Assembly: GCA_017467985.1 (NCBI GenBank)
Contig: JAFUJY010000030.1
Location: 1 to 13,709 of the forward strand
DNA length: 13,709 bases
Origin: Bacillota bacterium
GTDB lineage: Bacteria > Bacillota > Clostridia > Lachnospirales > Bianqueaceae
Direction: 5' to 3'
The notes under the pieces were generated by a model, which did not search any database, was not told the DNA's origin, and saw only the letters and a list, made by a program, of their open reading frames with translations. Below, in pieces: positions 1 through 6,787 of this stretch; within the stretch, counting starts at the first letter, position 1; each line of letters starts with the position of its first letter. A program made the position numbers and the translations under genes.

Positions 1-1
1 T

Positions 2-3000
2 ATTCAGGGAACTGCCTATGGTTCTATGGATGATGGTGCCACAATTATTGAACTGATGAATGCAGCAGGGTATGATTTGGCTACGCTGGGCAATCATGAA
101 TTTGACTATGGCATGAATGGATGTCTGGCGATTGTGGAACAGGCGGAGTATCCGTATGTTTCTGCGAATTTTTATCATGAGGCTGACGGTGTTCGGGGAG
201 AGACGGTGCTGAACAGCTATGAACTCTTTGTCTGCGGGGATAAAACCATTGCTATTGTCGGTATTACCACCCCCGAAACATTTACCAAGTCCACTCCGGC
301 TTATTTCCAGGATGAAAATGGGAATTATATCTATGGGATTGCCGGCGGTGATGATGGAGCTGCGCTGTATGCAGATGTACAGGCTGCAATTGATGAAGCC
401 AAGGCGGCCGGTGCCACGACCGTTATTGCTTTAGGTCATCTGGGGGATGAGATTGCCTCCGCACCGTGGACCAGTGAGGAGACCATTGCCAATGTATCCG
501 GTCTGGCTGCTTTTATTGACGGACACTCCCACAGCACGGTGGAAGGAAAAATGATTGCGGATGAAAGCGGCGCAAATGTACTGCTGACACAGACCGGTGA
601 GTATTTTAACCGAATTGGTATGATGGTGATTGATGGGGAAACCGGAGCAATTACCACGGATTTTATTGAGTATGAGGAAAATGCTGACGGCAGCTATCAG
701 CTGGTGTCCGATTTGTACTCCGGTACCGAAATGATTTGTGATGCCGAGGTTAAGGCAATTAAGGACGCCTGGATCAGTGAAATTAATACCCAGCTGGGTC
801 AGCTTATCGGTTCCACTCAGTTGACCTTGAATAATTACGATGAACAGGGCAATCGTCTGGTTCGTCTGCAGGAGACCAATAGCGGTGATTTTTGCGCGGA
901 TGCCCTGTATTATCTATTTGATAGTATGGATATGGATGTGGATGCCGCGATTATGAACGGCGGCGGTGTGCGCAATAAGGCAATCACCGGAGATATTTCC
1001 TACTTAACCTGTAAAGAGATTCATACCTTTGGCAATGTGGCATGTCTGCAGACGGTCACAGGACAGCAGCTGCTGGATGCTCTGGAATGGGGTGCCAGAA
1101 GTGCGGGAGATTCCGAGTGCGGTGGTTTCCTTCAGGTTTCGGGTATTACTTACAAAATTAATACGGCGATTCCGGATACGACCCAGAAGGATGATAAAGG
1201 AGTATGGATCGGTGGTCCCACCGGGGAGTACCGAGTTTATGATGTTAAGGTATATAATAAGGAAAATGGCACTTGGGATGCGCTGGATCTGGATGCCCGG
1301 TACAATTTGGCAGGTTATAACTATACTCTGCGGGAGCTGGGAGACGGATTTGCCATGTTCGGCGGCGCAGTGAATGTGCTGGACTATGTAATGGAAGATT
1401 ACATGGTACTGAGTAACTATGTCAGTGCATTTGAAGATGGGTGTGTGGAAGCGACCAATTCACCGCTGGCATCTAAGTATGCGGGCTTTACTGTGGACTA
1501 TGGTACCGTCAATGGCAGTGGCCGTATTGTGGTAGAGGTGAGCGCTGAAGACGAAATTATAATCGGTGGACTGGATAATGATGTATGGTTCAGTAAGTAT
1601 GGCAATGTATACGTAAGTTGTGAGACTGAAGACTTTTTGACCGAGTTTGCCATGGGCGATCTGGTGACGGTGCGTTTCCTGGATCAGGAACTGGTATTGC
1701 CGGTGGTCCCTGATTATTTCTATGTGGACAGTGGGAAAGCGGCCATTGTGGTGAAGGACGAAGTTGGACTTGCTGTCAATATGGGTAGTTTTGGAGAAAA
1801 ATACGGACTTGGTACGAAAGTGACCGATGCAGAAGGAAACTGGTACTGGGAGGCTGCCGAGGGTGTATCCTATCCGGTAAAAGTAGAATTTGAAATGGCT
1901 GAAGAAGAAGGATATCTGGCGGAATATCTGCAGCGGCAGTTGGAGTATACCAATGATCGAGATGATTATTCCCACCTGAGCGATGAGGAATTTGCGAATT
2001 TCCGGATGATTGATACAACGGGAATTATCGACGGCAGATTGTACCGCACCTCTTCTCCCATTAATCCGAAACTGGGCAGAAATACATACGCTATGGCGGC
2101 GCTGGAGAATGCCGGTGTGACAGTCATCATGAATCTGGCGGATAGTATGGAGATTGCCGAAGGTTACGAGGGATATGAAGATAGTTATTATGCGGAACAG
2201 AATGTGGTTTATCTGAATCTGGGAATAGACATCACATCGGAAGATTTTAAGGCGGGACTGGCAGAGGGTCTGCGGTTCTTTGCGGAAAATAAGGGAGTCT
2301 ATGCTATTCACTGTACAGAAGGTAAGGATCGAGCCGGCTTTGTGTCTGCTCTGCTGGAGTGCTTGATGGGCGCATCGGTGGAAGAAGTCATTGAGGACTA
2401 CATGCTGACCTATTGTAACTATTATGGTGTAGAGCCAGACAGTGAAAAATATAACGCAATAGCTCAAAGCAATATTGTAAAGAGTCTATGCAATGCCTTC
2501 GACGTGACGGATTTGGATGAAGTGGATCTGGCGGCGGAAGCTGCGGAATATATTCTGGGGATTGGCTTGAGTGAGGACGAGCTTGAGCGCCTGCAGGACA
2601 ATTTGGGTAAAGAGTTCACATACACTGTGAAGCTGAACGGTAACGGTGCATCCTATGATATGGCGATTCATAATATTGCCAGTGGAGATTCTGTGAATGA
2701 TGCCTTTTATGAGCAGACCGGCACAGCAGCAGATGTGGGCGAGACGTTGGCTCCTTCTCGTCAGGGATATCGTTTCGCGGGCTGGTTTACAGCGACAGGG
2801 GAGCAATATGACTTTGATGCGCCGGTAACGAAGGATATCAACCTCTATGCCATGTGGGAAACCGTTTATGTGGACGGTGTAAATGCCTTGCTTACTCCCA
2901 ATGGTGAAGGCTGGAGCTATGATGAGCAGACAAACACATTGACATTGGCCGGAGTCAATATTACCAATGGATATGCATATGTGGAGGACTGCGACTATCT

Positions 3001-4264
3001 GGCCGGGATCTATATTCTGGGCGATCTGAATATCGTTCTGGCGGAGGGAACAGACAATCAGATCACTATACCGGGGGCGGAGGTTTCCTACGGTATTTTG
3101 GCAGAGGGAGATCTGAACATCAGTGGAGGCAAACTGACAGTAACCTCCGGCGATGCGTTGTATGAGTCTGCCGGTATCATGGTATATGGAGATCTGGTGA
3201 TCCGTGACAGTGATATTGCGGTACAAAGCGGTATGGGCGGCGGAGACTCTGTTGCAGGCGGTATTGACGGAGAGAATATCACGATTGAAAATAGCCGGGT
3301 TGCAGCAAACAGTGCTTATGCCGGTAGTTCCTGTGGTATTTATACGGATGGACAGTTGCTGGTCAAAGCCAGTGAGGTGTCTGCATATGCTCAAAAGGCA
3401 GGAGACAGTGCTGTGGGTATTACAGCATTTAGCGGCCTGATTTCTGTGGAGAGTGAAATTTGTGCGCAAAGTGGAAGTGTAGAGGATGCTGAGGGAGTAA
3501 GCTTGGGAATTTGTGCCGATATCATCGATTTGACAGGAGGTCGGATGGATGTAATTTCTGAGCAGGATGGTATATACATTGGTGACTCTATGGTGATTAC
3601 CGATGCCGTAGTGGATGTGGATGCGGGTGCAAATGGCATCCGGGCTGAATGGGGGAGTATCAATATTGAGTGTACAAAGGTAACCCCCAGTACCCAGGGA
3701 ACCCCCGGACTCAAGGGGACACAGCTGATTGTAAGTGCCGAAGGTGATTACGCCGTTTTTGCAGGAGCGGGTCTGGAAGTCAGTCAGATGCTGACGGTAA
3801 AGACGCCTGCAGAGGGCGCGGTTGCCCAGAGCACAGACGAATATGAAATGTCCTATTGGACCATTGTGGATGGTGACGGTAAGACGGCGAAGAGCATTAC
3901 AATTGGACCGCTGCAGTATATGGTTCGAATTCAAGGTCTGAGCTATGCAATGGCAGTGCCGGTTCCGGCAGGACAGGCAATTACTCAAGCCTACGGAGAA
4001 GCATTTGAGGAACGTCTAAATACCACCAAAGAAGGTTATACCTTTGCCGGCTGGTATATGGATGAAGCATACACTGCGGGAAATAAGTTCAGCTTTGATA
4101 TGAAGATTACGGAGGATATTACCATATATGCCAAGTGGATCGATAACAAAACTGCACCTCCCACCGGCGATGAATCCAATATTATGCTGTGGTCCGCGGT
4201 AATGTGCGTATGCGCAGCAGGGTTGATTGCTGTGGTAAAGAATAAAAAAATAAAATTGTACTAA
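2..4264 (+). CDS. Surface-anchored 5'-nucleotidase / tyrosine-type phosphatase fusion protein (5' end outside window)
   Basis: The gene is open from the first in-frame codon, and IQGTAYG at nt 2-22 fits the QGT segment of 5'-nucleotidases, so the true start and any signal peptide lie upstream. Domains in order: a metallophosphatase (NHEFDYG at nt 92-112; GHSHS near nt 521) that in this family hydrolyses nucleotides or related phosphate esters at a dimetal site; the 5'-nucleotidase C-terminal substrate domain (NGGGVR from nt 956); a cysteine phosphatase with the CX5R loop HCTEGKDR (nt 2309-2332, Cys codon 2312), like the Y_phosphatase3 group; an InlB/Flg_new B-repeat (about 2620-2860); a beta-helix-like run (about 2880-3910) with recurring GDLNI/GDLVI/ENITI turns; a second B-repeat (about 3920-4140); and a wall-sorting signal. 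It probably acts outside the cell, scavenging phosphate or nucleosides. Physiological substrates cannot be read from the sequence. The family calls are firm; a combined role for the two phosphatases is inference. Confidence 0.9.
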   Translation: MQGTAYGSMDDGATIIELMNAAGYDLATLGNHEFDYGMNGCLAIVEQAEYPYVSANFYHEADGVRGETVLNSYELFVCGDKTIAIVGITTPETFTKSTPAYFQDENGNYIYGIAGGDDGAALYADVQAAIDEAKAAGATTVIALGHLGDEIASAPWTSEETIANVSGLAAFIDGHSHSTVEGKMIADESGANVLLTQTGEYFNRIGMMVIDGETGAITTDFIEYEENADGSYQLVSDLYSGTEMICDAEVKAIKDAWISEINTQLGQLIGSTQLTLNNYDEQGNRLVRLQETNSGDFCADALYYLFDSMDMDVDAAIMNGGGVRNKAITGDISYLTCKEIHTFGNVACLQTVTGQQLLDALEWGARSAGDSECGGFLQVSGITYKINTAIPDTTQKDDKGVWIGGPTGEYRVYDVKVYNKENGTWDALDLDARYNLAGYNYTLRELGDGFAMFGGAVNVLDYVMEDYMVLSNYVSAFEDGCVEATNSPLASKYAGFTVDYGTVNGSGRIVVEVSAEDEIIIGGLDNDVWFSKYGNVYVSCETEDFLTEFAMGDLVTVRFLDQELVLPVVPDYFYVDSGKAAIVVKDEVGLAVNMGSFGEKYGLGTKVTDAEGNWYWEAAEGVSYPVKVEFEMAEEEGYLAEYLQRQLEYTNDRDDYSHLSDEEFANFRMIDTTGIIDGRLYRTSSPINPKLGRNTYAMAALENAGVTVIMNLADSMEIAEGYEGYEDSYYAEQNVVYLNLGIDITSEDFKAGLAEGLRFFAENKGVYAIHCTEGKDRAGFVSALLECLMGASVEEVIEDYMLTYCNYYGVEPDSEKYNAIAQSNIVKSLCNAFDVTDLDEVDLAAEAAEYILGIGLSEDELERLQDNLGKEFTYTVKLNGNGASYDMAIHNIASGDSVNDAFYEQTGTAADVGETLAPSRQGYRFAGWFTATGEQYDFDAPVTKDINLYAMWETVYVDGVNALLTPNGEGWSYDEQTNTLTLAGVNITNGYAYVEDCDYLAGIYILGDLNIVLAEGTDNQITIPGAEVSYGILAEGDLNISGGKLTVTSGDALYESAGIMVYGDLVIRDSDIAVQSGMGGGDSVAGGIDGENITIENSRVAANSAYAGSSCGIYTDGQLLVKASEVSAYAQKAGDSAVGITAFSGLISVESEICAQSGSVEDAEGVSLGICADIIDLTGGRMDVISEQDGIYIGDSMVITDAVVDVDAGANGIRAEWGSINIECTKVTPSTQGTPGLKGTQLIVSAEGDYAVFAGAGLEVSQMLTVKTPAEGAVAQSTDEYEMSYWTIVDGDGKTAKSITIGPLQYMVRIQGLSYAMAVPVPAGQAITQAYGEAFEERLNTTKEGYTFAGWYMDEAYTAGNKFSFDMKITEDITIYAKWIDNKTAPPTGDESNIMLWSAVMCVCAAGLIAVVKNKKIKLY
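4154..4261 (+). other. C-terminal wall-sorting signal (xPxTG type)
   Basis: APPTG at nt 4154-4168 is followed by DESN, a hydrophobic stretch of about 19 residues (IMLWSAVMCVCAAGLIAVV) and a basic tail KNKKIKLY. That order of motif, membrane segment and positive tail is the layout of sortase substrates. The leucine of LPXTG is replaced by alanine. Variant xPxTGD signals are common in clostridia, but which sortase reads this one is unknown, and no sortase gene lies in the window. Confidence 0.8.
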
Positions 4265-4270
4265 CCCACA

Positions 4271-4341
4271 AAAAAGCCTGTATCTTCCTAAGATCCCCTT
4301 CCTTTAGAAGGAAGGGACCTTACGGGAGATACAGGCTTTTT
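4271..4341. terminator. Bidirectional intrinsic terminator between convergent genes
   Basis: AAAAAGCCTGTATCT (4271-4285) is perfectly complementary to AGATACAGGCTTTTT (4327-4341). An inner stem CCCTTCCTT / AAGGAAGGG with loop TAG closes the top, with a few imperfect pairs between the two stems. T-runs follow the stem on both strands, so it should end transcription from the surface-protein gene and from the opposing serine hydrolase gene. The stop codon of the minus-strand gene (4340-4342) lies in the base of the stem. Confidence 0.93.
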
Positions 4342-5788
4342 ACTCGTATACATATCCAGTAACACATGCGTCATACCCATTCAGCAGAGTGTCGCCAAAG
4401 GATCTGCTGCTGATGGTGATGGACCCGTCTTGCCCAAAATGAAGCAAAATATGTAACGCACCGAGATTTTGATCGGTGATATAAACCTTAATGAACAGGG
4501 TTTCGTAATCCACCCAGGCGCCGGAGACCTGACATTCGTAGCCCGCCTCGGGAAAGACCTGATGCACATTATGACCGAAGCCAAAGCGCAGTTCGTGGCT
4601 GCCGCTGTCGGTGGTAAAGTCCAGAATACCGAAATCAGGACCAAAGCCCACACACAACTCTTTATATACAGAAGGATTTTCATCCAACTGGAAGCGCTTG
4701 CCGCCGATGCTCAGGGCAATGGGACTGTCAGATTCTCCTTTTACATAAGGAATCTTCAGTGCGGCGATTCTTTCATATAACTGTGCAGAGGCTTCTTCAT
4801 CCTCGGGGAGAGAATCGTTATGCAGATCGGCATAGATGGTATCCCAGAAAGCGCGGAAAATCAGATCGATACCGCCGGGATTCTCCATGGTGTCGCCAGT
4901 GGTGACCAGTACCAGATTTTTCTCCGGCAGACAGATGGCCAGCTGGCCGCCCATACCATACAGGGCGAAACCGTTATTTTCAGTCATCCAGAACTGATAA
5001 CCGTAGCCAAAGGCCCCGTGGCCGGGCTGGGCAAAGTGGGTATCCACCTGCTTGGAGGTGGCCAGCCGCATAAAGTCCTTAGGAAGCAGCTGGAAACCGA
5101 ACCAGTTACCCTGCTGCATACACAGCAGCGCAAACTTAGCCAGGTCGTGGCTGGTACACAGAAGGCCGGAGCCGCCGTGGGATACGCTGCCGATTTTCTG
5201 GATAAAAGCATCATCGGAAAAGCCGATCTTGCCCAGAGCCTTCATGCGGAGGTATTCCAGCAGGGGAAGCTTGGTAAGGCGTTCCACCAAGGCGGACAGC
5301 ACCACGCTGGCGCCGGTATCATAGTTAAATACAGTTCCGGACCGATGGGAAGGTGTAACATTGAAAAAGGCCTTGAGCAGATCCGGATGGGGAACGATTT
5401 GGGTGGCGGTACGGGTATGAACCGTACACATTTTCAACAGATCCCGGATGGTCATCTGCTCCATGTAGGGATGGGGCTGCTTTACCACCTTGTCGGGGAA
5501 GTACTGAATGACCGGATCATCCAGATGAATATAGCCATCCTGAGCCAGAAGGCCCACCGCCACACCGGCAAAACTCTTGGTGGCAGAGTACATGCGCTGC
5601 AGACTGTCCTCGGTGTAAGGAGCCCAATAACCCTCGGAAATAATCGCACCGTGGCGAATCAGCACAAAGCTGTGCATGCAAAGCCGACTTTCCTCCAGGC
5701 GATCTAAAAATCGCAGAATTGATTTTGGGGAGACCCCCATGTGCTCCGGTGGAAATACAGACAGGGGAAAATGCTCCGAACCAGACAT
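4340..5788 (-). CDS. Serine hydrolase, beta-lactamase/class C-like family
   Basis: This 482-residue protein belongs to the beta-lactamase-related hydrolases (PF00144 type: class C enzymes, DD-peptidases, esterases, 6-aminohexanoate-dimer hydrolase). The catalytic S-x-x-K is SATK at residues 68-71. The second motif is around Y156 (YDTG instead of YxN). G205-G206-S207-G followed by a DLAKF helix fits the family, and the third motif is YGMGGQ at 277-282, where many relatives have HGG or KTG. Residues after about 330 form an extra C-terminal domain. No signal peptide or membrane segment is visible at the N-terminus, so it is probably cytoplasmic, which argues against a secreted antibiotic-degrading enzyme. 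The start is supported by AGGTG about 7 nt upstream of the ATG. It is the second gene of an operon, 8 nt after a VanZ family gene whose 3' end contains its ribosome-binding site. Substrate unknown. Confidence 0.9.
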   Translation of the reverse strand: MSGSEHFPLSVFPPEHMGVSPKSILRFLDRLEESRLCMHSFVLIRHGAIISEGYWAPYTEDSLQRMYSATKSFAGVAVGLLAQDGYIHLDDPVIQYFPDKVVKQPHPYMEQMTIRDLLKMCTVHTRTATQIVPHPDLLKAFFNVTPSHRSGTVFNYDTGASVVLSALVERLTKLPLLEYLRMKALGKIGFSDDAFIQKIGSVSHGGSGLLCTSHDLAKFALLCMQQGNWFGFQLLPKDFMRLATSKQVDTHFAQPGHGAFGYGYQFWMTENNGFALYGMGGQLAICLPEKNLVLVTTGDTMENPGGIDLIFRAFWDTIYADLHNDSLPEDEEASAQLYERIAALKIPYVKGESDSPIALSIGGKRFQLDENPSVYKELCVGFGPDFGILDFTTDSGSHELRFGFGHNVHQVFPEAGYECQVSGAWVDYETLFIKVYITDQNLGALHILLHFGQDGSITISSRSFGDTLLNGYDACVTGYVYE

Positions 5789-5796
5789 ACAGACAC

Positions 5797-6264
5797 CTAC
5801 TTTCTCTTAGGATGATGATGATGGGACAGATGAGTCCCTATATGAGTAATCAGCCAGTAGCCAATCATTGCTCCCAATACATTCAGTATAACGTCGTCAA
5901 TATCCAATTCTCCCAGACCGGTGTAGTACTGGATGAGTTCGATGGCGATGGCTAAAAACAAAGAGGCGAGGAGAAACCGCAAGGCACCCAATCGGTGAGT
6001 CAAAATCACCGGCAGCAGGATACCGAAGGGCAAGAACAAAAGGATATTGCCCACCACATTGGTAAACCAATATTCAAAGGAAAAATCATGGTGGATAAAA
6101 TAATATTCAAAGAACATGCGAATACTCTTGAAAGGTATCAAGTTGTATTGATGATATGTATTGCTTCGCTCATCCATCAAGAAGAGGATGTATACCAGGA
6201 AGCAGAGATAAAGTACAAAACAAATACGGGCTGCGAACACAGTCCGACGTTGGGATTTGGTCAT
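5797..6264 (-). CDS. VanZ family membrane protein
   Basis: A 155-residue protein with four predicted membrane segments (about residues 8-29, 67-88, 91-115 and 119-143). The family signature is present: NLIPF at 41-45, N69-V-V-G-N73, FLPFG at 77-81, E109 with Q112, and DIDD at 121-124 with N128. VanZ itself gives low-level teicoplanin resistance; most clostridial homologues are uncharacterised, so resistance should not be assumed. The C-terminus is unusually histidine-rich and basic (SHHHHPKRK). The start is supported by GGAAAGGA about 6 nt upstream of the ATG. It leads a two-gene operon with the serine hydrolase, from a promoter at 6302-6330, which suggests a shared cell-envelope task (inference). 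Confidence 0.9.
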   Translation of the reverse strand: MTKSQRRTVFAARICFVLYLCFLVYILFLMDERSNTYHQYNLIPFKSIRMFFEYYFIHHDFSFEYWFTNVVGNILLFLPFGILLPVILTHRLGALRFLLASLFLAIAIELIQYYTGLGELDIDDVILNVLGAMIGYWLITHIGTHLSHHHHPKRK

Positions 6265-6301
6265 AAAAAATTCCTTTCCATAACTCCAAAGGATTAATTC
6301 T

Positions 6302-6330
6302 ATTTTACCTTAGTTTGCGATGGTTTTCAA
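6302..6330 (-). promoter_or_regulatory. Promoter of the VanZ-hydrolase operon
   Basis: Read on the minus strand, TTGAAA (6325-6330) is followed by a 17-base spacer and TAAAAT (6302-6307), a good sigma-A promoter. Transcription should begin near 6295, about 30 nt ahead of the VanZ start codon. It lies back to back with the acpP promoter about 40 bases away. Confidence 0.75.
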
Positions 6331-6369
6331 GAGGTGAAGAAAAAATTTATAGAAATTGCGGAAAAGGAT

Positions 6370-6398
6370 TTGACAAGGCGTATACTCTAATATATAAT
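6370..6398 (+). promoter_or_regulatory. Consensus sigma-A promoter of acpP
   Basis: TTGACA (6370-6375), exactly 17 bases, then TATAAT (6393-6398): a full match to the sigma-A consensus. This fits the high expression expected for acyl carrier protein. Transcription should start near 6405, leaving a leader of about 70 nt. Confidence 0.93.
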
Positions 6399-6420
6399 AA
6401 TCTGTGTGAAACAGTAAAAA

Positions 6421-6436
6421 ATGACAGTGCTGTCAT
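6421..6436. repeat. Inverted repeat in the acpP leader (possible operator)
   Basis: ATGACAG-TG-CTGTCAT is a perfect dyad with 7-base arms and a 2-base centre, lying about 16 bases downstream of the predicted transcription start. As RNA it could only fold with a larger loop. As DNA it has the size and symmetry of a dimeric repressor site. I do not recognise the regulator, and it does not look like the FapR operator I know from Bacillus fatty-acid genes. Confidence 0.5.
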
Positions 6437-6474
6437 TGCATGAGTTTTCTAAAATCAAGGAGGATTAACTAGTT

Positions 6475-6699
6475 ATGGTATTTGAAAAAGTTCAGAACAT
6501 TATTGTCGATATTCTGGCAGTAGATGAGGAAGAAATCACAATGGATTCCAGTCTGGAGAGCGATCTGGAGGCCGATTCTCTGGATATCGTTGAGATCATC
6601 ACCGCTGTTGAGGATGAGTTCCAGATTGAGATTCCCGACGAGGATCTGCAGAAGATGGCTAAGGTTTCTGACCTGGTTGAATATATTGAGTCTAAGTAA
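6475..6699 (+). CDS. acpP: Acyl carrier protein
   Basis: A 74-residue acidic protein of normal ACP length. The phosphopantetheine attachment site is DSL at residues 34-36 (Ser35), inside the conserved EADSLDIVE helix start, followed by the usual acidic helix II and the IPDEDLQKMAKVSDLVEYI ending. It carries growing acyl chains as thioesters during type II fatty acid synthesis in the cytoplasm. AAGGAGGA (6457-6464) lies 10 nt before the ATG. It is transcribed alone, with its own consensus promoter and terminator, and not inside a fab or plsX cluster. Assignment to fatty acid synthesis rather than a special pathway rests on its canonical sequence; whether the genome has a second ACP is unknown. 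Confidence 0.95.
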   Translation: MVFEKVQNIIVDILAVDEEEITMDSSLESDLEADSLDIVEIITAVEDEFQIEIPDEDLQKMAKVSDLVEYIESK

Positions 6700-6705
6700 T
6701 CAATT

Positions 6706-6736
6706 CCCCCTGCATAAGCGGGGGGCTTGTTTTTTT
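6706..6736 (+). terminator. Intrinsic terminator of acpP
   Basis: CCCCCTGC (6706-6713), loop ATAA, GCGGGGG (6718-6724 onward) form an 8-base-pair stem with one wobble pair, followed by CTTG and seven T (6730-6736). It starts 6 bases after the acpP stop codon. Its T-tract also holds the -35 element of the next operon. Confidence 0.9.
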
Positions 6737-6755
6737 AAACAATTGCTGTTATAAT
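6727..6755 (+). promoter_or_regulatory. Extended -10 promoter of the HEPN-NACHT operon
   Basis: TATAAT (6750-6755) is preceded by TG one base upstream (6747-6748), giving an extended -10 element. A weak -35 TTGTTT (6727-6732) sits 17 bases upstream, inside the terminator T-tract of acpP. The start point would be near 6762, about 26 nt before the start codon. No operator-like dyad is obvious, so the operon may be expressed constitutively at a modest level, as is common for surveillance systems (inference). Confidence 0.75.
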
Positions 6756-6774
6756 GGTTCTAGAATGCGCCTTT

Positions 6775-6779
6775 GGAGG
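6775..6779 (+). promoter_or_regulatory. Ribosome-binding site that fixes the start of the HEPN-NACHT gene
   Basis: GGAGG here is 8 bases before the ATG at 6788. The reading frame is open to a TTG at 6773, but that codon overlaps this Shine-Dalgarno sequence and has no good site of its own, so 6788 is the better start. Confidence 0.85.
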
Positions 6780-6787
6780 TATTTAAG

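Noticed and set aside
1460..2467. 335-codon open frame on the minus strand
   Set aside because: It lies opposite the phosphatase region with its intact HCTEGKDR motif and has no recognisable domain.
2486..3988. 500-codon open frame on the minus strand opposite the surface-protein gene
   Set aside because: The plus-strand frame has clear domains and repeats over the whole stretch; the minus-strand product is Cys/His/Ile-rich low-sense sequence with no family resemblance.
4820..5707. 295-codon open frame on the plus strand opposite the serine hydrolase
   Set aside because: The opposite strand carries all three hydrolase motifs and a good ribosome-binding site; this frame is Gly/His/Gln-rich shadow.
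4340..6264. Antibiotic resistance island (beta-lactamase plus VanZ)
   Set aside because: The hydrolase lacks an export signal and has non-classical second and third motifs, no other van genes are present, and VanZ family members are common in sensitive clostridia.
6405..6474. Riboswitch or T-box in the acpP leader
   Set aside because: The leader is only about 70 nt and shows just one short dyad, with no aptamer-like set of stems and no terminator before the gene.
6773..6787. TTG start extending the HEPN-NACHT protein by five residues
   Set aside because: The TTG overlaps the GGAGG site that is well placed for the ATG at 6788.
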